Below, piece after piece: positions 44,505 through 52,648 of a stretch of DNA of 64,000 bases. Under the pieces are notes generated by a model, which did no database searches, had not been told where the DNA came from, and worked only from the letters and a program-made list of their open reading frames with translations. The DNA is from Algoriphagus aestuariicola. Its GTDB lineage: Bacteria > Bacteroidota > Bacteroidia > Cytophagales > Cyclobacteriaceae. Position 1 is the first letter of the stretch; every line of letters begins with the position of its first letter. The stretch covers positions 124,001-188,000 of the forward strand of contig NZ_JAFKCW010000003.1 of the NCBI RefSeq assembly GCF_017254835.1. Direction: 5' to 3'. The translations under genes and the position numbers were made by a program.

Positions 44505-46613
44505 CTATCCCAATACCAAGTTTATCGTTGCATTTTTGCCAAGCTGGCTGCCGGGGGCTAGCGACTGCTCGAGCACTTTCCCTTTGCCTTTGTAGATTAC
44601 TTTCAGACCCTTGTTTTCCAAGATAAAAAGGGCGTCCCGCAGGGGCATTCCAAAGACATCCGGCACCACGGCCTTGTCCGTATCGTTGACCTTCAACTCA
44701 AACCTCTCCGCAATCTTGGCAGGCATCACCCAGTCCTCAGCCGTGGGGCTGTCGACCGAAAGACCCAGCGTCTCGAAAATCCCCTGAAGTTCTTCCCCCT
44801 TGCCCGCACCGATGTGGGGCATTTTGGTGTTTTGGTTTTCAGCAAGGAAAATCTTGGACTGATCCACGGGATTCAGTTCCATGTCCAAGGCATAAATTCT
44901 ATCCGCGATCTCCTTGAATACTGGAGCCGAAACGTCTCCGCCATAAGCCGCAAAGCCATTGGGGCTGTCTATCACGACGATCATGCTGTATTTGGGCCGA
45001 TCTGCCGGGAAGTAACCGGCAAAACTCGTATAGTAGGTTTCGGTATATCGTCCGTTGACTATCTTCTGGGCAGTTCCGGTCTTACCGGCGATTTGGTAAT
45101 TGTCGTTCAGGATATTTTTGGCTGTACCGCGAGTCACCACTCCTTCAAGCAGTTCCTTCAACTGTCCTATCGTCTTTTCAGAGGCAATCTTCTCACGCAA
45201 AACCTCGGGCTCGAAGGTCTCCACTTCAATGTTTCCCCTTCCCACCGCCTTCACGAATATCGGCTTCATCATCACACCGTCATTTGCCACGGCATTGTAG
45301 AAGGCAAGTGTATGGATGGGATTGAGTTTGGATTCATAGCCTATGGAAATCCACGGGAGGGAGGTTCCATACCAAGTCTTTGTCCCCGGTTTTTTGAAAA
45401 AGGGCTTGCCCTCGCCTGCCAATTGGAGTTGGAAAGGCTCCGCCAAACCAACCTTGTCCATGTAGGCCATAAATTTGGATGGACTGGAGCCAAAGTGCAT
45501 ATCCACCAGTTTGGAGATGGCGACATTGGACGACTTCTCAAATGCCTCCCGGATCGTTATGGTACCAAAACCGCCGTTTTTGGCGTCATACATGGTTTGG
45601 TTGTAGAATCGATGAGCACCATTTCCGGTTTCGATTTTTTCGTTCAGGCTGATCTTGTTTTCCTCCAACAGTGCCAGCATAGACAGCAGTTTGAAAGTCG
45701 AGCCTGGCTCGGTGCTTCCGATGTCACCCACGGCATAGTTGTAGCTCTCGGAATAGCCAACTCCACTCTTGTTGCGCTGTAGGTTTGCCATGGCCTTGAT
45801 GTGGCCGGTCTTTACTTCCATCACGATCACCGATCCAAACGCTGCCTCCCGATTGGTCAACTGTCTTCTCAGCGCCGTCTCTGCAACGTCTTGGATATTC
45901 ACATCCAAAGTCGTGAATACGTCGTAGCCATTATCCGGCTTGATGTCTTCCGCGTCGAAGACTGGCTTCCAGCTTCCGCCTGCCAGTCTTTGAAAAAGTG
46001 CCTTCCCGTCTTTTCCTTTCAGGTAGTTGTTGAAGCTGTATTCGATCCCTGCCCCGTAGTCGTCTTCATTTAAAAACCCTACCGTTCGGCTGGCTAGGGA
46101 ATTGAAGGGTCGGTATCTTTTTTCAACTTTTTCGAAGATTACTCCCCCGCCCAATCGCCCTTCACGGAAAATCGGCCAAGAGGTCATTTTCTGCATGTCC
46201 TGGTAGCCAATCTGCTTTCGGTTCAGGATGAGGTAGCGTTTCTTGTCCCCCCGTGCGTCCTGAATCATACGCTTGTAGGCGGTTGCAGACTTGTCTTTGT
46301 AAAAGGCAGAAAGTTTCTTGGATAGCGAATCTATGCCAGCCTTAAACTTGGCATCCTTGGCCATAGTCGGATCTATCGCGACCCGATAAAAAGGCAAACT
46401 CGTCGCCAAAAGACTTCCGTCAGCCGCATAGATATTTCCCCGGGTGGCAGGCACTTCACGAAACTGGAAGTTTACCTGCTCCGCTTTTGCGCGCCACTTA
46501 TCCCCTTCCTTGAGCTGCACTACGGCGATCTTATACGGAATCGCACAGGCAACCAAGGCAATCAGGATGAAGACCACCCTTACACGGAGCACTATGGAGC
46601 GTTTGATATTCAC
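44505..46613 (-). CDS. ftsI: Class B penicillin-binding protein (FtsI-type) with C-terminal PASTA domain
   Basis: 702 residues. One N-terminal membrane helix (about 10-30), dimerisation domain, transpeptidase domain with active-site Ser305 (STFK), SSN (361-363) and KTGTAQ (511-516), then a C-terminal PASTA module of about 65 residues (VVPDVFGMPLRDALFILENKGLKVIYKG). E. coli FtsI has no PASTA; the layout resembles Spo VD/PBP2x-like proteins and is usual in Bacteroidota. Septal transpeptidase working with FtsW. ATGA overlap with ftsL. Confidence 0.95.
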   Translation of the reverse strand: MNIKRSIVLRVRVVFILIALVACAIPYKIAVVQLKEGDKWRAKAEQVNFQFREVPATRGNIYAADGSLLATSLPFYRVAIDPTMAKDAKFKAGIDSLSKKLSAFYKDKSATAYKRMIQDARGDKKRYLILNRKQIGYQDMQKMTSWPIFREGRLGGGVIFEKVEKRYRPFNSLASRTVGFLNEDDYGAGIEYSFNNYLKGKDGKALFQRLAGGSWKPVFDAEDIKPDNGYDVFTTLDVNIQDVAETALRRQLTNREAAFGSVIVMEVKTGHIKAMANLQRNKSGVGYSESYNYAVGDIGSTEPGSTFKLLSMLALLEENKISLNEKIETGNGAHRFYNQTMYDAKNGGFGTITIREAFEKSSNVAISKLVDMHFGSSPSKFMAYMDKVGLAEPFQLQLAGEGKPFFKKPGTKTWYGTSLPWISIGYESKLNPIHTLAFYNAVANDGVMMKPIFVKAVGRGNIEVETFEPEVLREKIASEKTIGQLKELLEGVVTRGTAKNILNDNYQIAGKTGTAQKIVNGRYTETYYTSFAGYFPADRPKYSMIVVIDSPNGFAAYGGDVSAPVFKEIADRIYALDMELNPVDQSKIFLAENQNTKMPHIGAGKGEELQGIFETLGLSVDSPTAEDWVMPAKIAERFELKVNDTDKAVVPDVFGMPLRDALFILENKGLKVIYKGKGKVLEQSLAPGSQLGKNATINLVLG

Positions 46614-46993
46614 TTTTCTACCTCGATTTTGATCGGCGGTTGGTTCAATTCTTGGATATCCAGCTTGGCCACACGCTTGGCCACTTCGGACTGCATGCTA
46701 CTCTGCATGTATTCTGCCTCCAGGGTGGTGACATCCGCACGGAGATCCTCCACTTCCTGTTGGGCCTTTTCTATTTTCCGGGTCATATTTTCAGCCCGAT
46801 GGTTGCTGTAGATATAGATCAGCGCCAATAGTGCCAGAAAACCAATAGGCGGTACCAGCTGTACTGGTACTCCTTCACCCAAAATCCCCTTTACGTCAAG
46901 CTTTTCCTCGATCCAGGTGAAAACGGTTTTTCCGGCACCGCTCTTGGGAGCACTGCCGGCCTTCAGTTTTTTCTTGAACGTGTTCTGACTCAT
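46610..46993 (-). CDS. ftsL: FtsL-like cell division protein
   Basis: 127 residues: basic cytosolic N-terminus (KKKLKAGSAPKSGAGK), one membrane helix (PPIGFLALLALIYIYS, about 48-63), then a periplasmic coiled coil (about 66-110, with KIEKAQQEVEDLRADVTTLEAEY). Size, topology and position between rsmH and the PBP gene identify it as FtsL, though the sequence itself is highly divergent. Overlaps both neighbours by 4 bp. Confidence 0.85.
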   Translation of the reverse strand: MSQNTFKKKLKAGSAPKSGAGKTVFTWIEEKLDVKGILGEGVPVQLVPPIGFLALLALIYIYSNHRAENMTRKIEKAQQEVEDLRADVTTLEAEYMQSSMQSEVAKRVAKLDIQELNQPPIKIEVEK

Positions 46994-47901
46994 TTCCCTG
47001 TTCTTTCTGCTATTCTCAACTTTGCACTTCTTGCTCGCGGATTGGAAGCGACTTCAGCCTCGTCGGCGACGATCGCCCCTCTCGACACGGGCTCCAATGG
47101 ACGGATCAGATTGCCATAGAAGTCCTTTTCCACCTCGCCCTGAAACTTCCCCTTCGCGATCAGATTTTTTACCAGCCGATCTTCCAGACTATGGTAACTC
47201 ATCACCACCAACCTGCCTCCCGGCTTCAGAAGCTCCACCGCGCTCAGCAGCATCTCTTCTAGTGCCCCCATCTCATCATTCACTTCGATCCTCAAAGCCT
47301 GAAAGACCTGGGCGTAGTACTTAAAGTCTTTGCCCTTGGGTGCAAACTGCTTTAGGAAAGCCGTGAAGCCCTCGGTGGTCTCAAAAGGCTTGAATGCACG
47401 CTCCGCCACGATGGCCTTGGCCAAGGTCTTCGCATTTTTGACTTCCCCATAGATCCCGAGAATCTTGTGGAGTTTTGATTCCTCATAAGTGTTCAGCACG
47501 TCCTTGGCTGAAAGCTCTGAGGATTGGTTCATCCTCATATCCAGATTGCCACTGAAGCGGGTAGAAAAGCCCCTTCCGGGCTCATCGATCTGGTGCGAAG
47601 AAATGCCCAGATCGGCCAAAATACCATCGACTTGCTTGACACCATACAGCCGGAGATAGCGCTTGATATCCCGGAAATTTGCCTGGACAATCGTAAAGCG
47701 ATCGTCTTTGGGCACATTGGCCAACGCGTCCTCGTCTTGGTCAAACCCATAAAGATGCCCCTTGTCCAAATGCTTCAAGATCTCCCTCGAATGCCCTCCG
47801 CCCCCAAAAGTCACATCGACATAGACCCCGTTGGGATCAATAGCCAAAGCTTCAGTGCATTGAGCGAGCATCACTGGGATATGGTACACAGACTCTGTCA
47901 T
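46990..47901 (-). CDS. rsmH: 16S rRNA (cytosine-1402-N4)-methyltransferase
   Basis: 303 residues. SAM motif YVDVTFGGGGHSREIL (about 27-42), DGILADLGISSHQID, GRGFSTRFSGNLDMRM and the C-terminal SYHSLEDRLVKN, all diagnostic for RsmH (MraW). Methylates C1402 in the ribosomal P site. Second gene of the cluster, 4 bp after mraZ. Confidence 0.97.
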   Translation of the reverse strand: MTESVYHIPVMLAQCTEALAIDPNGVYVDVTFGGGGHSREILKHLDKGHLYGFDQDEDALANVPKDDRFTIVQANFRDIKRYLRLYGVKQVDGILADLGISSHQIDEPGRGFSTRFSGNLDMRMNQSSELSAKDVLNTYEESKLHKILGIYGEVKNAKTLAKAIVAERAFKPFETTEGFTAFLKQFAPKGKDFKYYAQVFQALRIEVNDEMGALEEMLLSAVELLKPGGRLVVMSYHSLEDRLVKNLIAKGKFQGEVEKDFYGNLIRPLEPVSRGAIVADEAEVASNPRARSAKLRIAERTGK

Positions 47902-47905
47902 GGCT

Positions 47906-48340
47906 TTACGAGAGAAGTTTTTCCATCTGGGCGGATATCACCTCAGGATCCAAAATGACATTCTCCAGATACTTACTAGGGTTCCAAAGTTCTATTCGAA
48001 CTCCCATGCCCACCACTACTACATCCTTATCCAAACTGGCATAGGTTTGGTAGAGCTTAGGAATCAACAATCTTCCCGTGCTGTCCAATTCCACCTCGAC
48101 GATTGAGCTAAAAAAAGACCGCTGAAGCAATCGCTGCTCGGCATTGTTGATGTTCAAGGACTTAATCTGACTCTCGAGCTTCTTATACTCTACCATAGGA
48201 TACAAGGCCAAGCACCTGTTTTCAGCCATCCGCAGCATCAAAGTCGTGCCGTTGGCTTCAGGAATTGCCCCCTTGATCTTGGAGGGCAAAACCAGTCGTC
48301 CCTTGGGATCCAGCTTTGCGTCGTACTGACTGTTGAACAT
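47906..48340 (-). CDS. mraZ: Transcriptional regulator MraZ
   Basis: 144 residues with two AbrB-like SpoVT swapped-hairpin domains: YDAKLDPKGRLVLPSKIK (about 5-22) and VELDSTGRLLIPKLYQTYA (about 82-100), each with the DPKGR/DSTGR core. In other bacteria MraZ is a ring-shaped repressor of the dcw operon that binds repeated GTGGG sites. First gene of the operon; three such sites stand 61 bp upstream of its start. Confidence 0.97.
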   Translation of the reverse strand: MFNSQYDAKLDPKGRLVLPSKIKGAIPEANGTTLMLRMAENRCLALYPMVEYKKLESQIKSLNINNAEQRLLQRSFFSSIVEVELDSTGRLLIPKLYQTYASLDKDVVVVGMGVRIELWNPSKYLENVILDPEVISAQMEKLLS

Positions 48341-48376
48341 AATTTGGACTCGATTGGATAGAGTTTACCGTAAAGA

Positions 48377-48384
48377 CAAAAGTA
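48377..48384 (-). promoter_or_regulatory. -7 element of the mraZ/dcw promoter
   Basis: Leftward TACTTTTG fits TAnnTTTG, 37 bp before the mraZ start. The -33 position falls inside or next to the MraZ-type repeats, so a bound repressor would block it. Confidence 0.6.
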
Positions 48385-48390
48385 GAAAAT

Positions 48391-48430
48391 CGATTTCACT
48401 TTCTCCCACTTTCTCCCACTTTTTCCCACT
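48391..48430 (-). promoter_or_regulatory. MraZ operator: three 10-bp GTGGGA repeats
   Basis: Leftward, three direct repeats AGTGGGA(A/G)AA at exact 10-bp spacing (48401-48430) plus a degenerate AGTG copy at 48391-48400. This matches the known MraZ-box arrangement of tandem GTGGG motifs on one DNA face. Supports autoregulation of the dcw operon. Confidence 0.85.
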
Positions 48431-48775
48431 TTGAATTAAAAGTAGCCAAAAGATCCGTCCATCCCAATAGAATTTGGAAAAATTCAAAGAAATTTTTGTT
48501 GACTCTCAGACGTTTATCTCTCGCCTTCCAATTCACAAAAAAGCCTCCCAGAAGCCTATTTGGGCAGGTTTGATCCAAGGTTTTTTTAGTTCAAATGCGT
48601 ACGTTCCGCCGCCAGGCAGCCGGCCATCTGAATGAACTCTGCCCAAAATCGTTACGACGTGAAAAACAAGGGAGGCGACTATGGAAAAAGCAACGAAAAC
48701 GTAAGTCGCATATCCTACTTCGTGACTTTTGAGAGCGGACGGTCCTAGGGAGAAGATAGAATTCTGGCACTTTTA
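48431..48775. other. Gene-free divergent intergenic region
   Basis: About 345 bp without a credible gene. A hairpin GCGACT (48675-48680)/AGTCGC (48704-48709) encloses an 8-codon ATG frame; composition is close to coding DNA. No known RNA family is recognised. It could hold an sRNA, an unseen leader or a decayed gene. Confidence 0.4.
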
Positions 48776-48783
48776 TATCTTTG
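48776..48783 (+). promoter_or_regulatory. -7 element of the porin gene
   Basis: TATCTTTG fits TAnnTTTG; the gene starts 22 bp later. No clear -33 box. Confidence 0.45.
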
Positions 48784-48805
48784 AAAAAACTGTTTCGAAC
48801 AAGCG

Positions 48806-50005
48806 ATGTGCAAGCACCTTCCTATTTTTCTTCTTTTCGTTTTTAATATTTCCCTGTCTTCTTTAGCCCAAAACCAGCGAGACACCGTAATGCGGCAATC
48901 CTCGATTCACCATACCTCCAAAGGCTTTGAGTTCATGACTTCGGATGGTGATTTCTTATTACAGTTTGCAGGTCGTCTCCAGTTTAGGTTTGCCTCTCCA
49001 GACGACCAAAACCCAGTGACATTCGATGACTTCACCGATCAAAACACGCGACTTTTCAAAATCAACCGCGCTCGCCTCAAGATTGGAGGACATGCCTATA
49101 AACCCTGGCTGAAATACTATTTCGAGTACGAATTGGCGCAAAGCAACCTACTGGACTTTAGGATCATGATCGAAAAGTGGCGGTGGCTTAACTTCAAATT
49201 TGGACAGTGGAAAGTCGAGTTTACTAGAGAGCGGTTCATTAGCTCTGGCGAGCAGCAAATGGTCGACCGCTCATTGATTAACAGAGCCTTTACCCTAGAT
49301 AGGCAGCAGGGACTGACTCTATACGGCAACCTCGCTGGAGAAGGCATTGCAAATTTCAACTATTGGGTAGCCATACTCACTGGAAGTGGCCGAGGCGCCA
49401 CTAGCAATGACGACTCAAAACTAATGTACTTTGGTAGAGTACAGTGGAATTTTCTCGGGAGGGAAGTTCCCTTCGAAGGAGGAGATTTGGAGCTTTCCCA
49501 AAGGCCGGCGGCTAGTTTGGCAATAGCAGCAGTGACCAACACCAGCCCCTATACTCGCTTCTCACAATCAGGCGGGGGATCTCTCGAAGGCTATGAGGGC
49601 GGACTCCCGGGGCAGTATACCGTCAACCAATTTCAAATCGAAACAGCTTTTAATTTCAAAGGATTCTCATGGGCCTCAGAGTTTCACAGAAAATACATTG
49701 TCAACAACCCAACAAATGTCACGACTGACCTTGGTGGATACTACTTCCAAGCTGGATACTTCATGCATGAACTATTGGATTTCTGGCCGGAAAAACTTGA
49801 AGTAGCATCCCGTTATGCCCAATATCGGCCAGATCTGAGCATCATCGAAAACCAACAAAATGAGTTTGCGGTGGCATTCAACTACTTTTTTGTCGGACAC
49901 AAAAACAAACTTACGGTAGAGCTGACCCGGTTTGAATTCAGGGACAAAAGCTTAACTCAAGATGATGAAACACGCATTCGCGTGCAATATGACGTTTCGT
50001 TTTAA
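48806..50005 (+). CDS. Phosphate-selective porin O/P family outer-membrane protein
   Basis: 399 residues. Signal peptide (MCKHLPIFLLFVFNISLSSLAQ), then strands typical of the OprO/OprP family: LQFAGRLQFRF, FKINRARLKIGGHAYKPWLKYYFEYEL, FGQWKVEFTRERFISSGEQQMVDRS. The C-terminus ends IRVQYDVSF, with terminal Phe as for barrels. A polyanion- or phosphate-specific channel is the family role; no phosphate genes are adjacent. Followed by a terminator. Confidence 0.9.
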   Translation: MCKHLPIFLLFVFNISLSSLAQNQRDTVMRQSSIHHTSKGFEFMTSDGDFLLQFAGRLQFRFASPDDQNPVTFDDFTDQNTRLFKINRARLKIGGHAYKPWLKYYFEYELAQSNLLDFRIMIEKWRWLNFKFGQWKVEFTRERFISSGEQQMVDRSLINRAFTLDRQQGLTLYGNLAGEGIANFNYWVAILTGSGRGATSNDDSKLMYFGRVQWNFLGREVPFEGGDLELSQRPAASLAIAAVTNTSPYTRFSQSGGGSLEGYEGGLPGQYTVNQFQIETAFNFKGFSWASEFHRKYIVNNPTNVTTDLGGYYFQAGYFMHELLDFWPEKLEVASRYAQYRPDLSIIENQQNEFAVAFNYFFVGHKNKLTVELTRFEFRDKSLTQDDETRIRVQYDVSF

Positions 50006-50024
50006 TGCCGATTGGTATAAAAAA

Positions 50025-50049
50025 ACCTGCCTAAAGGGCAGGTCTTTTT
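50025..50049 (+). terminator. Intrinsic terminator after the porin gene
   Basis: Stem ACCTGCC/GGCAGGT (50025-50031, 50037-50043), then CTTTTT; the A-run on the left lets it act leftward on the blaR-like gene as well. Confidence 0.85.
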
Positions 50050-50069
50050 GGAGCATCAACACACAATTA

Positions 50070-52085
50070 TTAATTCTTGTCTTTTTTCAAGTCTTCTTTG
50101 AGCAGCTTCTGAAACTCCTCCATTTTAGCCTCGTGTTCTTTTTGCCAAACTTCCATCTTCCGCTGAAACTCTTCCATCTTGGGCTTTTGGGCTTCCTCCC
50201 ATTCTTTCATCTTTAGCTCAAACTCCTTCATTTTCGGTCCTTGAGCCTCTTGCCAAGCTTTCATTTTTTCTTCGAACTCTTTCATTTTTGGCTCATTGGC
50301 GGCTTGCCACTCTTCCATCTTCAGTTCAAATTCCTTCATCTTGGGGCCGTTGGCTTCTTGCCATACCTTCATTTTCTCCTCAAATTCTTTCATTTTGGGA
50401 CCATTGGCCGCTTCCCACTCCTCCATCTTGAGTTCAAATTCCTTCACTTTTGGAGCGAATTCCTTTTCAAATTTCGTCTCCCATTCTTTCGCTCTCAGCT
50501 CCATATCCTTGGCCCATTTCTGCTTTTCCTCCTTCGTCATTTTAGTAGTGTCTTCCCAGGCAGGGAAAGGGGCCATGTCATACTCAAATGCAAAATCGAC
50601 ATCCATCTCTGGCATAGGGAAAACTATGTCGTTCATTTCGAAAGCTGGTATCACTGGCATCACCGCCATGACCGGCATATCCACAGTGAAATCGAAAGCA
50701 GGCAGAGGGGCAAGCTCCATGTCCACAGGAAAAATCGGTGCCGGCGGAACGTCGAAATGCGGCATGTTTTCGGAGTCAAAAGTCCGAAGTTTATCCAAAG
50801 CAGCTTTGGTTTTGTCGCTCATTACGATTGTATCGCCATTTGATATCAACAAGTCGCCGCTGATTCGGTATGCCTGGCCAGTTTCGTCCGTGACGACGTG
50901 GTTGCCGTAGACAAAATCGGGGGCTTTCGCTTTTGGCTCTGCCGGTTTTTTGACGACCGTATCCTGTGGTGCCACAGGGTCGGGAAAGGTTTGCTGGATG
51001 GCGGCCACCGGTGCTTTAGGGGTGATCGGACCGACCTGCTTGGGAGCGTCCTGCTGGGCACTTGCCATCAGGCCAACGCTGAGAAATAGGGTAAGTAGCA
51101 TAGGGATAGAAATAATAGGGGTTTGCGGATAGTTTTGGGAAGGATAGCCTAGGATCCTTTTGATTCGTTGCAGGGTAGGGTTCCGGTGTTTCCCGGCAGC
51201 CATAGCGAGTTCAGGAGGATTTTGCTTTGCGAAATTGAGTACTTCAGCGAGGCTGTTTGCGAGTGACTTGGGTTCGACTCCGGTTTTCAACACCAGGTCG
51301 TCAGCGGCATTTTCCCGTAGCTCTTTCACGGCATTGTTTATCCACCAATAGCACGGGTGAAAGAAGAAAAGCACCTCTAGACCAGAAAGCAGCAAGTTGG
51401 CGATGTAGTCATTGCGTTTCACATGCGCCAACTCATGCGCAATGATGGCCTCCAATTGCTCGGGGGAAAGCTGGAAAAGCAAGCCGGCAGGAAACAGGAT
51501 GACAGGCTTCAGTGTACCAAAGGTCAACGGCGACACCCCGAAGGAGCTCATCCGCAACTGTACCTCTGCACTTATACCCATCTTTCCAGCCAGACGATAT
51601 ACTATCTTTTGGATCTGAAAATCATCGACAAGACTGGAAGATTTGCGGAGTCCGCGGATCTCGGAAAGGCTGTTAACCAATCGAAACATAAAGAGCATCG
51701 CGCCCAAAACCCACAAGTTGACGAGCAATGGAATATTCTGCTCTATCCAATAGATGGCGCGGTCTACTCCGGTTTCGATCCCAGCCTCGGCTTTGAGCAA
51801 AGCAGAACTCTCCCAGAAAACGGAGGTATCGGCAACTGAGCTAAGCGCCGTCAACTCATCGTCTGGCTGATATTCATAGATGAAGGTCGCCGACGAGACT
51901 ATCAACGAAAGTACCAAAGCCCCCACTGCCAAGCCATACTTGACGGCAGGCCTACTCCGATGCATGATTTTGAGCACGAGCCAAAGTAGACCCGCAATGA
52001 CCACTAGTTGCCACAGGGAATGCACCAAGGTCCAGCCCAAAGCCTGGAGTAGATTATCCGGAATCCAGTCAATCAAAATTTTCAT
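50070..52085 (-). CDS. M56 (BlaR1/MecR1-like) membrane metallopeptidase with repeat-rich C-terminus
   Basis: 671 residues. About four membrane helices (20-40, 51-70, 117-138, 325-345). Cytosolic zinc protease site HELAH (His217-Glu218-His221) with a likely third ligand Glu258. BlaR1 carries a penicillin-binding sensor after its last helix; here that part is replaced by a Pro/Met-rich stretch (about 430-510) and six near-identical 18-residue repeats plus a partial one (545-671), predicted long amphipathic helix on the periplasmic side. With BlaI (ATGA overlap), it probably senses an unknown cue and cleaves the repressor. No beta-lactamase gene is adjacent. Confidence 0.92.
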   Translation of the reverse strand: MKILIDWIPDNLLQALGWTLVHSLWQLVVIAGLLWLVLKIMHRSRPAVKYGLAVGALVLSLIVSSATFIYEYQPDDELTALSSVADTSVFWESSALLKAEAGIETGVDRAIYWIEQNIPLLVNLWVLGAMLFMFRLVNSLSEIRGLRKSSSLVDDFQIQKIVYRLAGKMGISAEVQLRMSSFGVSPLTFGTLKPVILFPAGLLFQLSPEQLEAIIAHELAHVKRNDYIANLLLSGLEVLFFFHPCYWWINNAVKELRENAADDLVLKTGVEPKSLANSLAEVLNFAKQNPPELAMAAGKHRNPTLQRIKRILGYPSQNYPQTPIISIPMLLTLFLSVGLMASAQQDAPKQVGPITPKAPVAAIQQTFPDPVAPQDTVVKKPAEPKAKAPDFVYGNHVVTDETGQAYRISGDLLISNGDTIVMSDKTKAALDKLRTFDSENMPHFDVPPAPIFPVDMELAPLPAFDFTVDMPVMAVMPVIPAFEMNDIVFPMPEMDVDFAFEYDMAPFPAWEDTTKMTKEEKQKWAKDMELRAKEWETKFEKEFAPKVKEFELKMEEWEAANGPKMKEFEEKMKVWQEANGPKMKEFELKMEEWQAANEPKMKEFEEKMKAWQEAQGPKMKEFELKMKEWEEAQKPKMEEFQRKMEVWQKEHEAKMEEFQKLLKEDLKKDKN
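50130..50453 (-). repeat. Six tandem 54-bp repeats inside the M56 protease gene
   Basis: Six 54-bp units encode PKMKEFE(L/E)KM-x2-W-x5, with odd units carrying EFELKM and even ones EFEEKM in the first four or five, a hint of a 108-bp higher-order unit. A seventh, partial unit reaches the C-terminus. Open frame throughout. Confidence 0.9.
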
Positions 52086-52456
52086 TTGGATTTGTTTTCA
52101 AGTTGATCTAAAAATGCGCGTATTTCGTCGATTTCATCCTTGGAAGGATTCTCTTGACCCAAGGCCTGCATCACCAAGCTTTTGGAGGAGCCTCCGAAAG
52201 CGGTGCTCACCAGATTTTTCAAAAGCGAGTTTTGAGTGTCTTTTTGATTTGTCGCGGGCCGGTAGATATGCGAGCGGTTTTCTTCATCCCGATAGACCAT
52301 TCCCTTGGCGTGCATGATTTGCATGATTTTAAGGGTGGTCGTATAACCGGTCTCCTTGGACTCGGACAATTTCTCGTGAATCTGGCGGACACTTGCTTCT
52401 TTCATTTCCCATAAAAGAGTCAAAATCTCCAATTCTGCTTCTGTTGGCTTGCTCAT
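52082..52456 (-). CDS. BlaI/MecI family winged-helix repressor
   Basis: 124 residues from the ATG at 52456 (MSKPTEAELEILTLLWEMKEASVRQIHEKL), full family length. Winged helix at 1-80 with the KETGYTTTLKIMQIMHAKGMVYRDEENRSHIYRP block, and C-terminal dimer helices. In BlaI the protease cuts between helices in the dimer domain. Its stop overlaps the protease start by 4 bp. Three dyads at its promoter point to autoregulation. A start 19 codons upstream would place coding sequence across the promoter. Confidence 0.94.
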   Translation of the reverse strand: MSKPTEAELEILTLLWEMKEASVRQIHEKLSESKETGYTTTLKIMQIMHAKGMVYRDEENRSHIYRPATNQKDTQNSLLKNLVSTAFGGSSKSLVMQALGQENPSKDEIDEIRAFLDQLENKSK

Positions 52457-52465
52457 GTCAGTACT

Positions 52466-52535
52466 TACGATAGCTTTCGTACCAAAGTTATACGAAGCGA
52501 ATCGTAATTTCAAAATAAGTACGACAATTATCGTA
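52466..52535 (-). promoter_or_regulatory. blaI-blaR promoter with three TACGA-N6-TCGTA operators
   Basis: Three 16-bp dyads of the same form TACGA-N6-TCGTA lie at 52466-52481, 52491-52506 and 52520-52535. The leftward promoter reads -33 TTTG (52511-52514), 20 bp, -7 TAACTTTG (52483-52490). Thus one dyad is in the spacer, one just after the -7 at the start site and one just before the -33. This geometry suits tight autorepression by BlaI. Confidence 0.85.
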
Positions 52536-52648
52536 TTAAAAAATGTTAAGCGCTGGTTTTCTGCACTTTAATAATCCTATCATCAAAAACTCTCCTCTGA
52601 TCATTTCTCTCTCCATCAATAAAGGCCATCTTGATTAACTTTAAGCCT

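Noticed and set aside
44814-45782. Open frame of 322 codons on the + strand
   Set aside because: Antisense to the PBP transpeptidase domain; His/Leu/Val-rich as expected of a complement frame.
50130-50453. CRISPR-like or VNTR array
   Set aside because: The 54-bp repeats are contiguous, in frame and inside the protease coding sequence, without spacers; treated as coding minisatellite instead.
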